DNA from: Mauremys mutica
Taxonomy: Eukaryota > Chordata > Testudines > Geoemydidae
NCBI RefSeq assembly: GCF_020497125.1
Contig: NC_059080.1
Coordinates: 72,460,618-72,524,617, forward strand
Direction: 5' to 3'
Length of the DNA stretch: 64,000 nucleotides
Numbering within the stretch: the stretch's first letter is position 1; each line of letters starts with the position of its first letter. This document shows positions 42,101 to 55,900 of the stretch, piece by piece. Both the position numbers and the translations under genes were made by a program. The notes under the pieces were generated by a model. It saw only the letters and a list, made by a program, of their open reading frames with translations. It searched no databases and was not told where the DNA came from.

Positions 42101-44159
42101 AACTGCAGCTTTCAAGGTTCTATTTAAATGTCAAGGACCCTACCCTACTCTCTATATGTATTAATGAGGATATGTGCAGAGGTGAAGCCTGTCTAATCAG
42201 TTCAGTTTGTCTCTGGCCTTCCAGTCCCCTAGGTTTGTATTTCTTCATTTAATTTCTTATCAGTCTTTGTAATGAGAAGCCATAATTAACATCAATGGCA
42301 GATCCTGGGATTGGCAATTGCTGCAAAATTTAAGCTTTCTTAAAAAGGAAAAAAGGGGAGGGGGATTCTAGCCTTCTGGCCACTGCCCTTCTTCCTTTGA
42401 TCTTTTCCATATTGAGATTTTTTTTGCCCTGCATTGTGGGTTGCTTATTGTCAGAGTGTCCTTCTTTCTGTTACTGTGCTTCATACTTCTCTCCTGATGG
42501 AAAGCTGATGAAAAGAAAAACCTAATTTTTCCCATGGAGCAAAAAGAATGAGGGTGTAATTGAGATGACTGTATTGTCACGCCAGAGGGCGCTGTTCTGC
42601 ACAGTGACAAATGAAGCGTGAAACAAAAGCAACAATCGATTTTTAAAACAGCACCTTGTTTTCTGTGTGCATGAGGCCAAATTCTGCTCCCCACTGTCCC
42701 AGGCAATACATTGTCATTTACTAGCATGGACACAATTATTAAAGCAACAGATAGTGTAGAGTGTGATAAAGGATTTACCTTTTTATTTTTTTCTGTTATA
42801 TACCCTTGATATTTGGCACACATCTATCTTTATTTAGGCATGTATGAAAAAGCAATTCAACAATAAGGTATCCTATATACAGTATACCTGATTCTTCTCT
42901 CATGGTGTAAATCAGGATGATTCCACTGAAATCAATGGAATTATACCAGTGTAAGTGAGATTAGAATCTGCCATATTAGAGTTTCTAAAAAAAATTCATT
43001 AAATGAGGCTTGCAAGAATGCAGAATTCAACTTTCCTTCATATTCTGTCTAGGGGTCTGATTGGGTCCTTGGTTTGCCCAGAAGCAGCAAGGAGAATCCC
43101 AGAACAAGAATCAAATAGTCATCTCTTGATAACCAAGCCATGATTTCAGAGGGAAAACACAATGGAAGGAAACAGTCACTAAAACATGAAAGCTGAAGAT
43201 TTTAAACAGTTTTACCCAAAACTTTATTCATCACTTGTTTGAGATTGTTTATAAACAAGCATGAAAAAAGCAAATTTCCTATTCCTCTGCCAATTGATAA
43301 TGAATAAAATATTTTATCAATGTTTTCTAATAATAAATGAGAGGATAAATTGAAGAGAGATCCTGATTCTGCAAGTGTATGTGCCAATTCAGGTAATTGC
43401 CTGCATGAAGTCCCATGAAAATCAGGGATCAGCACTTGTGCATATGTTTGTTAGGATCAGGGCCATAGCTTTTTAACACTAATGATCCAGTTTTTCAGTG
43501 TACTTGTACATCAGGAACTGTATGATGAATATACTTTTTCTGAGCATTTGGGGTTTTTATGTTACACATCTAGGTCCAAAGTTCAAGGGATTAGAGATTT
43601 TAAATGTTTTGATTTTTTTGGGTGCCCAATCTGAGACATCTTTAAAAAAACCTGATTTCTTGACAGTAGGTGCTCAGCACTTTCTGCAAATCTGACCTCC
43701 TTACAGTGTCTCAAGTTGTGCACCCGAAAACTGACACCCAAAATTACGAGTCATTTTTGACTGTTTAGTAGTAATACAATGTGTTTATGTGATTACATTT
43801 AATTTTTGTACACTTTATATTCTTATTTATTTACTTATCTGACAGTTCTAGAAATCAACGTGAGTTTTGGCAATGAGGTCAGTAGGACTATGACTAACTC
43901 CTAGATGATGTATAGTGCATGCAATTGTTTTTACTATAACTAGATAATTATGTCAGTTTTATCTTAGAACAATGAGGAGTAAGAAACAAAGCTGAAAAAT
44001 GAAGCTCTGAGAGGCTGACTCACTCAGTTTCACTACCACTAGCATCATGAGGTGCAAATTGCATTTCCTGAACTTGCTGCACCCAAGGGAAAACTTGTTA
44101 TCATGAAAGACCCCTGATGGACAGCAGTTTTAGCTCCACCAATGGCTCCACTGACTGAC
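39191..44159. other. Unassigned intergenic sequence, about 5 kb
   Basis: AT-rich, no exon. A GCCAGAGGGCGCTG word at 42581-42594 loosely resembles a CTCF site. A copy of the short palindromic repeat lies at 42891-42976. The 120- and 151-codon minus-strand ORFs at 40961 and 42368 show no motif. Confidence 0.4.
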
Positions 44160-44162
44160 TTA

Positions 44163-46296
44163 GGCCTGGTCTACACTAGGCGTTTAAACCGGTTTTAGGA
44201 GCGTAAAACCGATGTAACGCCACACCCGTCCACACTAAGAGGCCCTTTATATCGGTATAAAGGGCTCTTTAAACCGGTTTCTGTACTCCTCCCTAACGAG
44301 AGGAGTAGCGCTAATATCGGTATTAACCATATCGCATTAGGGTTAGTGTGGCCGCAGATCGACGGTATTGGCCTCCGGGCGGTATCCCACAGTGCACCAC
44401 TGACCGCTCTGGACAGCAATCTGAACTCGGATGCAGTGGCCAGGTAGACAGGAAAAGCCCCGCGAACTTTTGAATATTTCCTGTTTGCCCAGCGTGGAGC
44501 TCTGATCAGCACGTGTGGTGATGCAGTTAAAAATCAAAATAAAGAAAGAGCTCCCACATGGACGATGCGGACGTGATCGCTGTAAGGGCAGGCAAATCTG
44601 TTCTATCAGCGCTCCGTTACAGAAGACGAAATTCAAAATCATTTTTAAAAAATCTCCAGACAGATGCCATAGCAGGGACTCAGCGCACTGCTGCGTGACA
44701 AGCGTAACGGAAAGCCAAAGAATCAAATGGACGCTCATGGACTGGAGGACTCAAGCTATCCCACAGTTCCTGCAGTCTCTGAAAAGCATTTGCATTCTTG
44801 GCTGAGCTCCAAATGCTTCTAGGGTCAAAAACAGTGTCCGCGGTGGGTCAGGGCATAGCTAGGCAATTTACGCACCCCCCCACCCACCCCAGAAGTGAAA
44901 GGGAAAACAATCCTCTCTTGACTCTTTTACATGTCACCCTATCTTTACTGAATGCTGCAGATAGACGCGATGGTGCAGCACTCAACACCAACATCCTTGC
45001 TCCCCCCACGCCATGGATGGCTGATGGTACAATATGACTGGTATCCGTCCTCATCATCAGCCTTTTGGCACATGGGGCAGTGCAAAAGGACTGGTAACCA
45101 TGCTGACTAGCATCGGTAAGGTCAATCAAGGGCGCCTGGTCCTAATTTTTCGTGGTAGATGGTACAGTATGGCTGATAACCATCGTCATCATAGCAACAG
45201 GGGGCTGAGCTCCATCAGCCCCCACCCTTCATGTGTAAAGAAAAGATTCAATTGCCCCTGGACTAGCAGAGGGATGCTGGGCTCCTCTCCTCCACACTCC
45301 TTAATGTCCTATGTGGACTATCATAGCAGCTGGAGGCTGCCTTCCACTCATATCTCACTAACAAGTCACTGTGTCTTATTCCTGCATTCTTTATTACTTC
45401 ATCACACAAGTGAGGGGACAATGCTACGGTAGCCCAGGAAGGCTGGGGGAAGAACGGAATCAACAGGTGGGGTTGTTGCAGGAGCACCCCCTGTGAATAG
45501 CATACAGCTCATAATTTCTGCAGGATCTGACACAGAGCAGCTGTGGTCTCTGGTTCTATGATACAGTGGTTCTCTAGTACACTTGCCCATATTCTAGGCA
45601 GGACTGATTCTATTTTTAGATACCAAAAAGGAGGGATTGACTCAGGGAGTCATTCCCAATTTTGGCTTTTGCGCCCCTGGCTGATCTCAGCCAGGGGCAC
45701 TTATGACAGCAGCAAATGATGCAGTGCAAAAGGACTGGTAGCCACGATCATCTTATTACCAATTTATGGTATGGTAGATGGTACAATATGGCTGGTAACC
45801 ATCTCTGCTATCATGCAAAAGCAAAAGCATGCTGCTGTGTAGCGCTGCTGAATCGCCTCTGTGAGCGGCATCTAGTACACATACGGTGACAGTCACAAAA
45901 GGCTAAACAGGCTCCATGATTGCCATGCTATGGCATCTGCCAGGGCAATCCAGGGAAAAAAGGCACGAAATGCTTGTCTGCCGTTGCTTTCCCAGCGGAA
46001 GGAGTGACTGACGACATTTACCCAGAACCACCCGCGACAATGATTTTTGCCGCATCAGGCACTGGGATCTCAACCCGGAAATTCCAAGGGGCGGGGGAGG
46101 CTGCGGGAACTATGGGATAGCTACGAAATAGCTACCCACAGTGCAATGCTCCAGAAATCGACGCTAGCCTCGGACCGTGGATGCACACCACCGATTTAAT
46201 GTGTTTAGTGTGGCCGCGCACACTCGATTTTATACAATCTGTTTTGTTAAACCGGTTTATGTAAATTCGGAATAATCCCGTAGTGTAGACGTACCC
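44163..46296. mobile_element. Non-autonomous PIF/Harbinger element C (about 2.1 kb)
   Basis: GGCCTGGTCTACACTAGGCG at the left and the complement of GGGTACGTCTACACTACGGG at the right; flanking triplets TTA and TCA. Same structure as 7952-10051: Myb-side flank with a decayed Myb-like start (about 44570-44720), an internal segment with an inverted Myb-like fragment, and the transposase-side flank (CTCAACCCGGAAATTCC onward, as at 15955 in element A on the other strand). No transposase, so it depends on an active relative such as element A. Confidence 0.88.
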
Positions 46297-48606
46297 TCAG
46301 TCTACCTTGCCTACGCCTGCTCCTCACACTGCACTGCTCAATTTTATATCTGCATTGACTGCCCTGGCAGAAGGGAGGGTGGAGATCCCTTTTCAGGTGG
46401 ACTTTGCACCAGGCCTGCACTGGCTTCAGCTGCTAGAGACTGGACTGCAATAACAATTTCCTGATAAGCTTTCCCAGAGCGATAACTTGACAGATACTGT
46501 GGGAACTAATTGAACAGCACTGGGATATTGCTCCTCTCTGCCCTTCAGCCTTTAATATTAATAGGAAAGCTGCTAATTACAAATGATATTCATAGTGATA
46601 ACTAGCAGCAGGTTGCTAAACATTTCTAGAGAACTGCTTTAAACCAAGCAGGATTACCTTTAACTCTTTGAGTCCCAAAATTAATGAAATTTAGTGGGTC
46701 ACAAATGTATAGGCCAAATTGAGTTAGATTGCATATGTAAATCCCCCAAAAGGCTACGACCAGGAAGGGAATCACAAAGTGGAAACTGCCTGTCCCATGT
46801 CTGGCTCCCCTGCAAGCCTTTGGAGACCAGAGGAAAGGAGGAGCATTCCAAAGAAGGGCTTAAGGGTCAGGGGGCACAGTCTACCTGTTTTACCCTATGA
46901 CCTCACACAGATCTCTCCTCTCATAGCATATTCCTGGCTGCAGATTACCCAGATGCAGGACTGTTCATGGTGCTGAGGTTGGTCAGAATAGGACATGTTC
47001 TAACACTTTTTTTCAGCATTTGGTGGTGGAGGAAGAGTTACTCTGTTTTAGTGCCTGGAGCCAGAATTTGGCTCATTTGGGTATGTTTGCTTTTGTTTTC
47101 CCTCTTACGCTTGTCAGGTTATAGGGGTTTTTATCCTACATTCAAGTGAGATTCTTGGGCCATTCAAATTATTCTGTGATTTTAGAAGAGTTGAATGCAC
47201 TCTGGGTCACAAGTACCAAGGAAGTGCCACAATGCAGATAAATTTGGAGTCTAATGCTACACTGGTGCCTAGCACAGGGGCTACTGGGCCATGCCACTAA
47301 AAGGGGACACTAATTAAGCTGTGGACCTCTGGAGTAACAGTGCTGGAGCAAGATGGAGACAGTCACGGGTCGGAAATAAACCCTTCTGGCTGCAGATTAA
47401 ATTTTCTTATGAAATAATTTACAGAAGGTGAAGGAAGGCCTACCCCTGCTTCTCTACTAACACCTGTTGGAGGGGATATGAGGCCATCCATCCTTCTGAA
47501 GACACAGACCTGATTCTGTACAAAGTGAGTGTAAAGTGCTACTCTTGGTGTGGTGGAGAATTCTGATTTGGTAGTGTTCTACACCCACTTTGCGCGTGTG
47601 TAAATTACTACACAAGGAACAAAGTAATGGAGAATCAGGCCCAAAATCATCTGCTAGAGAAGAAGGGGAGAGGTCTCCCAAATTCCATCTGATGACCCCT
47701 TTGCACAGGGCTTATTACCAGAGGCAGAAGAGGGCCACCTCATCCATAGAGGTCATGGGGCAGTAGTCTGCTGGATCCCAAGAGAAGATAGAAGAGAGGG
47801 AGCCTTCATAGGAGTTCAATTCAATTTACAAATGAAAAGATGTAATCCCTCCTGGGAAGAGCTGATCTAATTTTAGACATGATGTAATTGGTTGTGTAGC
47901 ATGCAGTAAGGAGTGGCTGAGATGCAGCAGAATGAGCATTGCAGCAATGGATACTCAGTCTGTGCACATCTTGTTTATCCAAACTTATCTTAACTGAACC
48001 TCAAGGCACTGTAAGACTCACCCATTCATGTCTGGTTAGCTCTTCCCTTCATTCCTGCCCATCTAGTTTTTATTATTTAAGAGTTCATTTAGTTTACCTG
48101 TAGAGTTTTGTGTTTTCTGTAGAAATTTTAAAACCTCATGACAAATGGTGATAAAGCTTTGTTTTCGGGCTGGTTGACTGGTTAAAAATATGGATTGGAT
48201 GAGCTGCATCAGCTCAATTGGTATATGGAAAGAATCATGAATTATAAAAGGACTTGAGTGGAGGGGTCAGATTCAGCCTTGGTGTATGCTTTGGATTCAG
48301 TGGAGTTGTGCTCACTTGTAATAGTGCTAAACGTGACCCAGTAAGTTTGCAATTCACAAACAATTAATTTTATTACCAAAAGGCTTTGGGAGAAACTTTC
48401 TTTGAATCCAACTACTAATCATCCCGTGGGTGACTCGTACGTAAATTACTTAGAAACTTAACAATCAGAAGAGCTTGACAGATACACCAGTTGAACTGGT
48501 AGGAGCCTCCCAAAGATGGGAGGGAAGAGAAGCAAGGTGGGAGTTAGCTCCAAATGAAGAGATGCCATGAGCTGTTGTGTCAGAACTCCATCTCTCCCTC
48601 AGTTCT
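46297..48606. other. Unassigned intergenic sequence
   Basis: No gene. A copy of the short palindromic repeat lies at 47507-47643. Confidence 0.4.
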
Positions 48607-49564
48607 TTGGGGATCTTCCCCAGTAAAGCTGGGCAAGCAACTTGCTACAAATACTGTTGGGTCCACACTTGGAACCAACAGTATTTGTAGCAAGTTGTTT
48701 GCCCAGCTGTCATAGGTTTATTCCCCATTTTGAACTTTAGCGTCCAAAAGATGGGGACCTGCATGGATCCTTCTAAGCTTAAATCCTAGCTTAGATCTGG
48801 TTCTGCTGCCACCAGCTAGAACTTCCAGTGTCTAGCACACTCCCTGTTCCCCCCAAAACTTCCCCGGGGAACACCGATCCAAACTCCTTGGATCTTAACA
48901 TTAAAAGGGAAATAGCCCATTCCCCCATCTCCCCCTCCCTTAGCCGTCGGGAGAGATCACCTTGATTCAAACTCCTTGAATCAAAACAAAGAGGGATTCA
49001 CCTTCCCCCCACCTCCTCTTCCCCTGAGGTTCCAAACAAGGGAAGAAAGCAATCAGGTTCTTAAAAGGAAAGATTTTATTAAAAGAAAGAAAGAAAGTAA
49101 CACTATCTCTGTAACACCAGGATGAAAAAATATTACAGGGTCTATCTTATTTATAAACCTAGAGGGACTCCCCCCCCCTTTTCTCAGAATAATCAAAAGT
49201 AACAGCAAACAGAAATAAAGATATTTCTCCAGCGCAAACACATTTGCAAATACAGAAATTAATCACAAAACTAATCCGCCTTGCTAATACTCACTATACT
49301 GAATAGAAGGAAATATTTCAGGAAGCTTGGAGAGCCTGGATGTACGTCTGGCCTCTCTTAATCCCAACAGAGAACAACCCCCAAAACAAAGAACACAAAC
49401 AAAGACTTCCCTCCACAGAGATTTGAAATTATCTTGTCCCTTGATTGGTCCTCTGGTCAGGTGTCCGTCAGCTTTACTGAGCTTGTTAACCCTTTACAAG
49501 TAAAAGAGACCTTAACCCTTAACTATCTGTTTATGACACCAGCTTTACTGGGGAAGATCCCCAA
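48607..49564. mobile_element. Fold-back element interrupted by a solo LTR
   Basis: Left arm 48607-48660 (TTGGGGATCTTCCCCAGTAA onward) is mirrored by 48674-48707 plus 49544-49564. Deleting the LTR and one TSD copy restores an almost perfect hairpin of about 120 bp. The loop is GTCCACACTT. Family unknown. Confidence 0.8.
48708..49538 (-). mobile_element. Solo LTR (831 bp), 5 bp TSD
   Basis: Minus strand begins TGTCATAAACAG and ends CCTATGACA. Flanks are ccagc at 48703-48707 and 49539-49543. The minus strand carries TTAAGGGTTAA... near the start and a TTTAATAAAATC signal (complement at about 49070). A common chelonian LTR type from memory. No internal region. Confidence 0.85.
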
Positions 49565-50446
49565 TCACATATATCTGTTATTCATGAGTGGTTGCTAGAT
49601 CGTTTGGGTGAATGAATTTTTGGTTCATGGTTTATTTATGAATTGTGCTATTCACGCTTTGTTGTTTCTGCTGTATGGTTGGTCACCTCTGTTACAGGTA
49701 TTATTTCCTTTCTCTGATTATATGTATGAAGTTCATAGAGTAAGATCAAGAAAACTTACTTTCAGGTATGAATTTTTCATGCACCATTTGGGATTTGTGA
49801 ATATTTTCTCAAGTCTGCGTGGCTGTTCATATAGTTGTACATGATGAATAACACAACCCCCCCAAACAGAGAATGCCTCTCTTTTTTATTTATGAAAATA
49901 TCCACAAAAATTTAAACTATTCAACTATCTCCCCTCATTGGAAATACATGAGCCTAATCATCCCATCACTTGATTTCAGTGGGAGATAGTGTGATCATGT
50001 CTTGCTCTGTATATAAGATTTCTGCCGTATCACAAAAACATTTTAAACTGGTGTTCTGCATAATCCGTTCCTATATTTTCACATTTCACCTACTGGGTGT
50101 TGACCCTGGAAAATAATATAAATCTATAGGCTAAATCATGTATCCCTTGCATGGGTACAATGGGAGGGAAGAGGGCATAGGATACCTTTCTTCCCAGCAC
50201 ACTCATGCTAGAAGCATCCAGAATACAGATCCATTATTCCCTGGAGTATTGGACTGTTGAGCTAGCCAAGGCATCCAGCAGTGCTTCTTGTCCCAAAGAT
50301 AACAGTAACCCACAATCAGTCTCAAGAGGAATGCATGCTGCATCACTCTTCAGAAGACGGTGTAAGTGTTGCTGCCCTGAGATCTCTCAGAAACATTCAA
50401 TCAGCCTCTGTCCTGTGCAGGTAGAATGTCTGAGCACTACCACAAA
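49565..50446. other. Unassigned intergenic sequence
   Basis: Nothing recognised. Confidence 0.35.
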
Positions 50447-50590
50447 GGTCCTGTCTACACTGGCAAGTTTCTGCGTGGGAAAGCAGCTTTCTGCACTGTA
50501 ACTCCAGAGGGGTACACATGGCTAAGCCACTTCGTGTGCAGAAACTGCGCAGTTGTAGCGCTCTAAAAAAACCACCCCGACGAGAGGTCT
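50447..50590. repeat. Harbinger-type MITE fragment
   Basis: CCTGTCTACACTGGCAAGTTT is a terminal sequence of the Harbinger kind, followed by TGTAGCGCTCTAAAA and CCCCGACGAG. The opposite end is missing. Confidence 0.55.
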
Positions 50591-51577
50591 GGATCAAGAT
50601 TTTTTGGCATGTGGCCCATCACTGAGTTCAAGTGCCTGTTATGTTTAGAGTGGTATAGTCACTGTAACAGGAAGTCAAAACAGGAAGAATCCTCTCCCAC
50701 TACAAAAAAAAAAGTAACTTTGGATTTCCTTCCGCTGTAGCAGAAAGATGCATTTGTCAAATGTATAACTCTGAGCACTGAAAGGATGCTTGAAGTTTCC
50801 TTTCCAGCCATACTGTAATGAACTGGTCAGTGGAACATACACCACTGCCCTCTGCTAGATATAATTAGCTCAGTTGGAGTAGGAGCATATGAGTTCTATC
50901 ATTTCTGTCACTATGAATTTCCAAATGTCCATGGTGTGCAGCATACTGACAACTGTGTGATCATATGTGGCCATGAATTTATTGCAATACTTTTTTCTCT
51001 CCTTGCTACTGTTATCTTGTTGATTGAATATGTGGTGTCATAAAAGAGAGGTAGGTACTAAACAAACATAGATTAAATGCTTAAACTAAGTAAACAGTGT
51101 AATAAATTTTCACCATTTACTTGTCAATCACATACACTGTATTTAATTAACCTTGCACGTAACCACTAAGTGCAGATTAGATCATCACTTATCAGCATCA
51201 GTAGAAAAACTTCAAATTTCCTGCAAATGTCAGATTACTATTATGTTGGGTTTTTTAAATTACTTATATATTAAAATCAAGTGTCTTTACTCACAATAAT
51301 GTAACTTCATAGTATTTATGAACTACATTCCAAACTCTTCTGAATAAAAGCACTTTGCTTTTCAAAACCTCAGGATTTTTTTTTTTTGTTTTTCTTGGTT
51401 ACACGTCATGTAGTCCTGATCTTCTCTGGGTTTGTTTGCTTCTTCTTTTTTTGGTGAACAATGCTGAGAAGGAAACACCTTTTATTTTTCCCCAGCTGAA
51501 ATTAAAGTTAAGGTAAGCTTTTCTTACAGTCAAAATTATTTCTTTAATTGGTGAATGTTGATTACCATTCTTTCCAT

Positions 51578-51624
<47 letters not shown>

Positions 51625-52537
51625 TGGAGCAGACAGAATTACATCTTTTTACAACATTGAGTTTGAAAGTTCATGTTGGAGCCAGTTTCTGAAGAAGCTC
51701 CATATTAAATGAGTCACAACACGCAGATGAACCTAAGGGCAGGGTTTGGGTAATCAATATCTTTAAAATATTACCACAAGTCTAAGGTTGTTTTTTGGGA
51801 GGGTTGGACAAGGGGAAGAGCGTGAATCCACCAGATCATTGTTTTCTTCATCCAGAAGTTCAATTTCTGCCAAAGAAAATCTACTCTCATTGAGTATTAG
51901 GACCACACAAACAGTATCTCAGAAAATAAGGCTCTTTTAAAAAAATTGCTTTTATCTGAAACTCAAAATAAACTTTATCCCTAAAATATTGTGACATATG
52001 CTTTTTTAAATATTCTGAACGATTTAAAAAATAAATGTAAACCCTCCCTTTCCTCCACAATTTTTTTTAGTTCTTCTTTCTCAGAAACCTTGCTATCTTA
52101 GTGGAAAAAATACATTCTGAGTTGTATCAGAATAATATTCCTAATAAATATGTTTAGAAATACCTATGCAGATCTCTTTTAAAATCTCTTCAAGAGACAA
52201 TCCTTAAGTTCTTAACAGGTTACTGGTTAGAAAACAGAATAGTTCTTGACGTCTAGATTTTAACTTGTATCTGTAACCAGCATGATAACCATGTTGTATG
52301 TCCGTGCCCCACCCCCCCATATTTCTGAAGAAATGTGAGGGACAAATCTTGAGACTACCTTTAGAACATCCAGAACTCCTGCTGAGTCAAATCCTGCCCC
52401 TGAAGTTGACATTAATGGCAGAACTCCCATTGAGTTCAATGAGAGAAGGGCCATTTCCTTCAATGGGAATTACAGGTGTCTTTTCTGATACCAGGGACCA
52501 GTTCTTTGGTCTGTTTTCTGGCTACTTCGCATATGTA
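50591..52537. other. Unassigned intergenic sequence
   Basis: No gene or element ends recognised apart from the dinucleotide tract at 51580-51621. Confidence 0.4.
51580..51621. repeat. (GT)n microsatellite, about 21 units
   Basis: Uninterrupted TG dinucleotides over 42 bases; probably length-polymorphic. Confidence 0.97.
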
Positions 52538-52979
52538 GTTTAGACCAGAAATTCTCAACCTTTTTCTTTCTGAGCCCCACCTCCCACCCCCCGCAACATG
52601 CTATAAAAACGGCACAGTCCACCTGTGCCACAGTAACTGTTTTTCTGCCAGAACCGGCAGTAGGGGGTAACAAGCAGGGCAATGGCCATGGCCCCAAGCC
52701 ACGAGGGGCCCCGCAAAGCTAAAGTTGCTCAGGCTTGAGCTTTGTGCCTAGGGTGACCAGACAGCAAATGTGAAAAATTGGGACAGGGGGTGGGGGGCAA
52801 TAGGAGCCTATATAAGAAAAAGACCCAAAAATCGGGACATGTGGTCACCCTATTTGTGCCCTGCCACAGCAGGGCTAGGGCTCAGGCTTTCTGCTTGGGT
52901 GAGTCTAAAGCTGGACCTGATTGGTGCATGCCCTGAAACCTGCTCAGGGCCTCCCTAGTTGCGAAACACTGGATTAAAC
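52538..52979. mobile_element. hAT-like element (52546-52971) hosting a second hAT-like element
   Basis: Degenerate ends CAGAAATTCTCAACC and the complement of CAGTGTTTCGCAACT. Flanks gtttagac and gattaaac agree at 6 of 8 bases. Split by the element at 52749-52852, so it is the older of the two. Related to 34189-34520. Confidence 0.7.
52741..52860. mobile_element. Short hAT-like MITE (TAGGGTGACCAGA ends), perfect 8 bp TSD
   Basis: The element 52749-52852 (104 bp) has TAGGGTGACCAGACA and TGTGGTCACCCTA ends and is flanked by tttgtgcc on both sides. Same family as 58435-58536. Confidence 0.9.
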
Positions 52980-55900
52980 CATAAAGAAGAAACAGTTTGG
53001 GAAGCATATGTAATGTTGCTGGAAGGAAAGAGGTTACCAGTGTGTAATTACTTAAAAAATGTCTGAATTCCTCAAAAGCATATTGTTTTTTAAATAGCAT
53101 GCTGGCTGCGGTAGTACTGTTCTGTAACAAGACACAATGCCTGGGAGTGTAGGTATGATATGTGATGAAGGTGCAAACAAATCCATAGATTTAATGCAAG
53201 TATAAATAATCAGCTAGAGCATATCAGCTTCCTGATGCTGAGAAAGGATTAGAAATTTTTTATCTGAGTGTCACTGTGGCCTGTTCACTAGCTGAGCCCA
53301 GTCTGCTTCTCTGCCTGTAATTTTTTTCTTGTTTTGAATCAACCTCACTTTAAAATTATGCCAATTTTTAGGCAAGAATCAGAGCAGTTTTTATGGCTTT
53401 GTGATTCTAGTGGCAAAGGTGCACTTACCACTGCTACAGTCACCACTTCTGCTGCAGGGGGAACTCTCTCCTGTTTCCCTGCCAGCACCACTGTGAATGC
53501 ATGGGAGTTTACTGCATAGTTCCCACAAACATGAACACCCCTCACCCAGGGATTTCCTTTTGCAAGGGGAATACTCAGGAAGCTGGCAAAGCCATGTTTT
53601 CTCCTGCTTTGCACCACCAGAGCTTAGGGGAGGATCCTTGTTTATATCTTTTTTTCTCAGATTGTGTCAATGATTGAACTTCACTTTAAGATTTTGGGTT
53701 CATTCAAACCTCAGTGTTAGGTGGACTTTGGGTGGTGCAAACGCATTTGGGCTGAAACCAGGGAAACCAATGCAAACTAAAGCTATCATGTTTTCTACTA
53801 TAATAGTAATAAATGATACTAATAATCAAGGCTAGATGCTGGTCTTGATTTTCATTGCTTTGCACCCTGAGTGGTAATTTACATCTGGGCAAAATAGGCT
53901 ACATCATGAGCTCTCGTGAGGCTGCTTTGCAGTACTCCAGCCAACAACTTACTTAACTTGCTACCTAGAGATTCTGTGGCATAGGGGAGTCCCTGAGCAA
54001 TGCAGAGCCAAAGTCGCTGACTCCCCACCACTCCCCCTATCAAATGAGCATTGGTAAAGAGGGTATGGCCAGACTGTTGGAGTGCTACTGTGCTCCAGTG
54101 ATCTCCGGTAGCCAGAGCTGCCCATTAGGGATCATTAGAGATCCCAGGTGGGTGAAGTAATATCTCTTATTGGACCAGCGTCTGTTGATGAAAGAGACAA
54201 GCTTTTGAGCTTACACAGAGCTCTGCTTATACTGCAAACAACCTTAGGGGTCCTAGCAATTTAGAACTTCCCGAGGCTGCTGTAAATTGCTCCTCAGAAC
54301 CGGAGCAGTACCCGGCAGCCTGACAGTCAGGAGATCTTGCACAGTGATCTTGTCTGTCATTACAGAACCATTAAAGTAGACAAACACTGATGCTGATCCC
54401 AGGAATTGAGTCATATTAGGCTTTCAGGCTTATGAGAATGACACTAGGGATACCAAGTCCCATTGTGGGATTGTCAGAGAAGAAATTTCAAAGGGACTGT
54501 CCATCCCAAGCGTAACATCTCTATCAAAAAGTGGAGGATTATTGGACAAATGTTTCCTCTGAGACTGTTAACAGAGTTGAGAAACGCCTTCAATCAGAGA
54601 ATCCCCCCAAACCAGCTGTAAGGTTGTGGTTCCCCCATACACATCTAAATGCTAATAGAGATGTGGGGGGGAGGGAGAGGGGTTTAATTTAAAAATAAGC
54701 AGCCTAGCCTAGACCCATCTGTTCCTCCTGTTTTCCAGTACGCTTGTGCATGGGGTTATCCCAGCCTCAACGATGGCTGTAGTAACTACCAATAGCTGTG
54801 CAACCTCAGTAGTGAGACTGGACTTGAGAAAGGGTTTTAATGAGTCTGCAAGGGGTTCATTTAGATGTGCTTGTCTCCATCTAAGCAGCTCAAGAACTTG
54901 CTCAAGTTTTTCTTTTGGGCCAGTCAGTCCATTCCAGGCACAGTATGTGTGTTCTCTTGGGGCTTGTCTGCCCCAAAAGGTTGCATATAATTTCTTCTGG
55001 ATAAGCCTTTAATGGAACACAATAAAATTGATAGCTACTCCGAAGGCCCTGATTACTGATAGATATTCATCCTTCCCTGCTAGTACTAATGTTGAGTTTA
55101 TGACTCATTTTATCCAGAATAAAATACCCCTAACTATAGAATGGTAGATTTGTACTGGGAAAAAATTTGGACGGGAATTATATTCCACTCTGCTTTGAGC
55201 AAACCATCATGTGTTCTGTACAGATGTTTCCCATTGAAATTTCAGCTACATTATATTTGGAAGAAGCTTGGGGCTGGTTTCATAAGTTAGAATGTAAGAA
55301 ACATTGTGGGAATGCTTTCACTTTTAGTCACACTCAGAGCTTCCTATTTGTATTAAAGAATAAACTAATTCTACTTAGCTTGGACCAGCTTTTGCCTTCA
55401 ATACTTGGGGTTTTTTTAAATTGTCAAAAGAACTAAAAAAAATAAACCAAAATCTGCCATCTCAAAAGCTTAATTGAAGTCCCCTGAGTTGGTCAGAACT
55501 CACTTTAGTGTCAGTCAGCAATTTTGGATGAAAGATGAGGTATTTGTAAAGTGAAGTTTGAGCTATGGCCTCAAGTATAAATATAGCTTTCAAGATCTAT
55601 ATGAATTTTAATTAACCACACTATTTCCTGTTTCAGCACTTCTGAAGACCAACAACATCTGCAGACTGCTGCAGTAAGATGAGGCAAAATCATATGCTGA
55701 TTCACTCTATTTTCCATTCTGAGACATTACCCTCACCTCCACTCTTTTGCAGTATTTCAAAGTGCTCTTTTCTCTGTCTGCCTGTTTTAATTTGGCTGGC
55801 CACTGATTTGGGTATTCTCTCCTTGATCTGTAAGTCATAGAGTTGAGTGTTCTTTAACTTCACTTCTCATCACGTTCAGCTTCTGCATTTTGTGTGTGTT

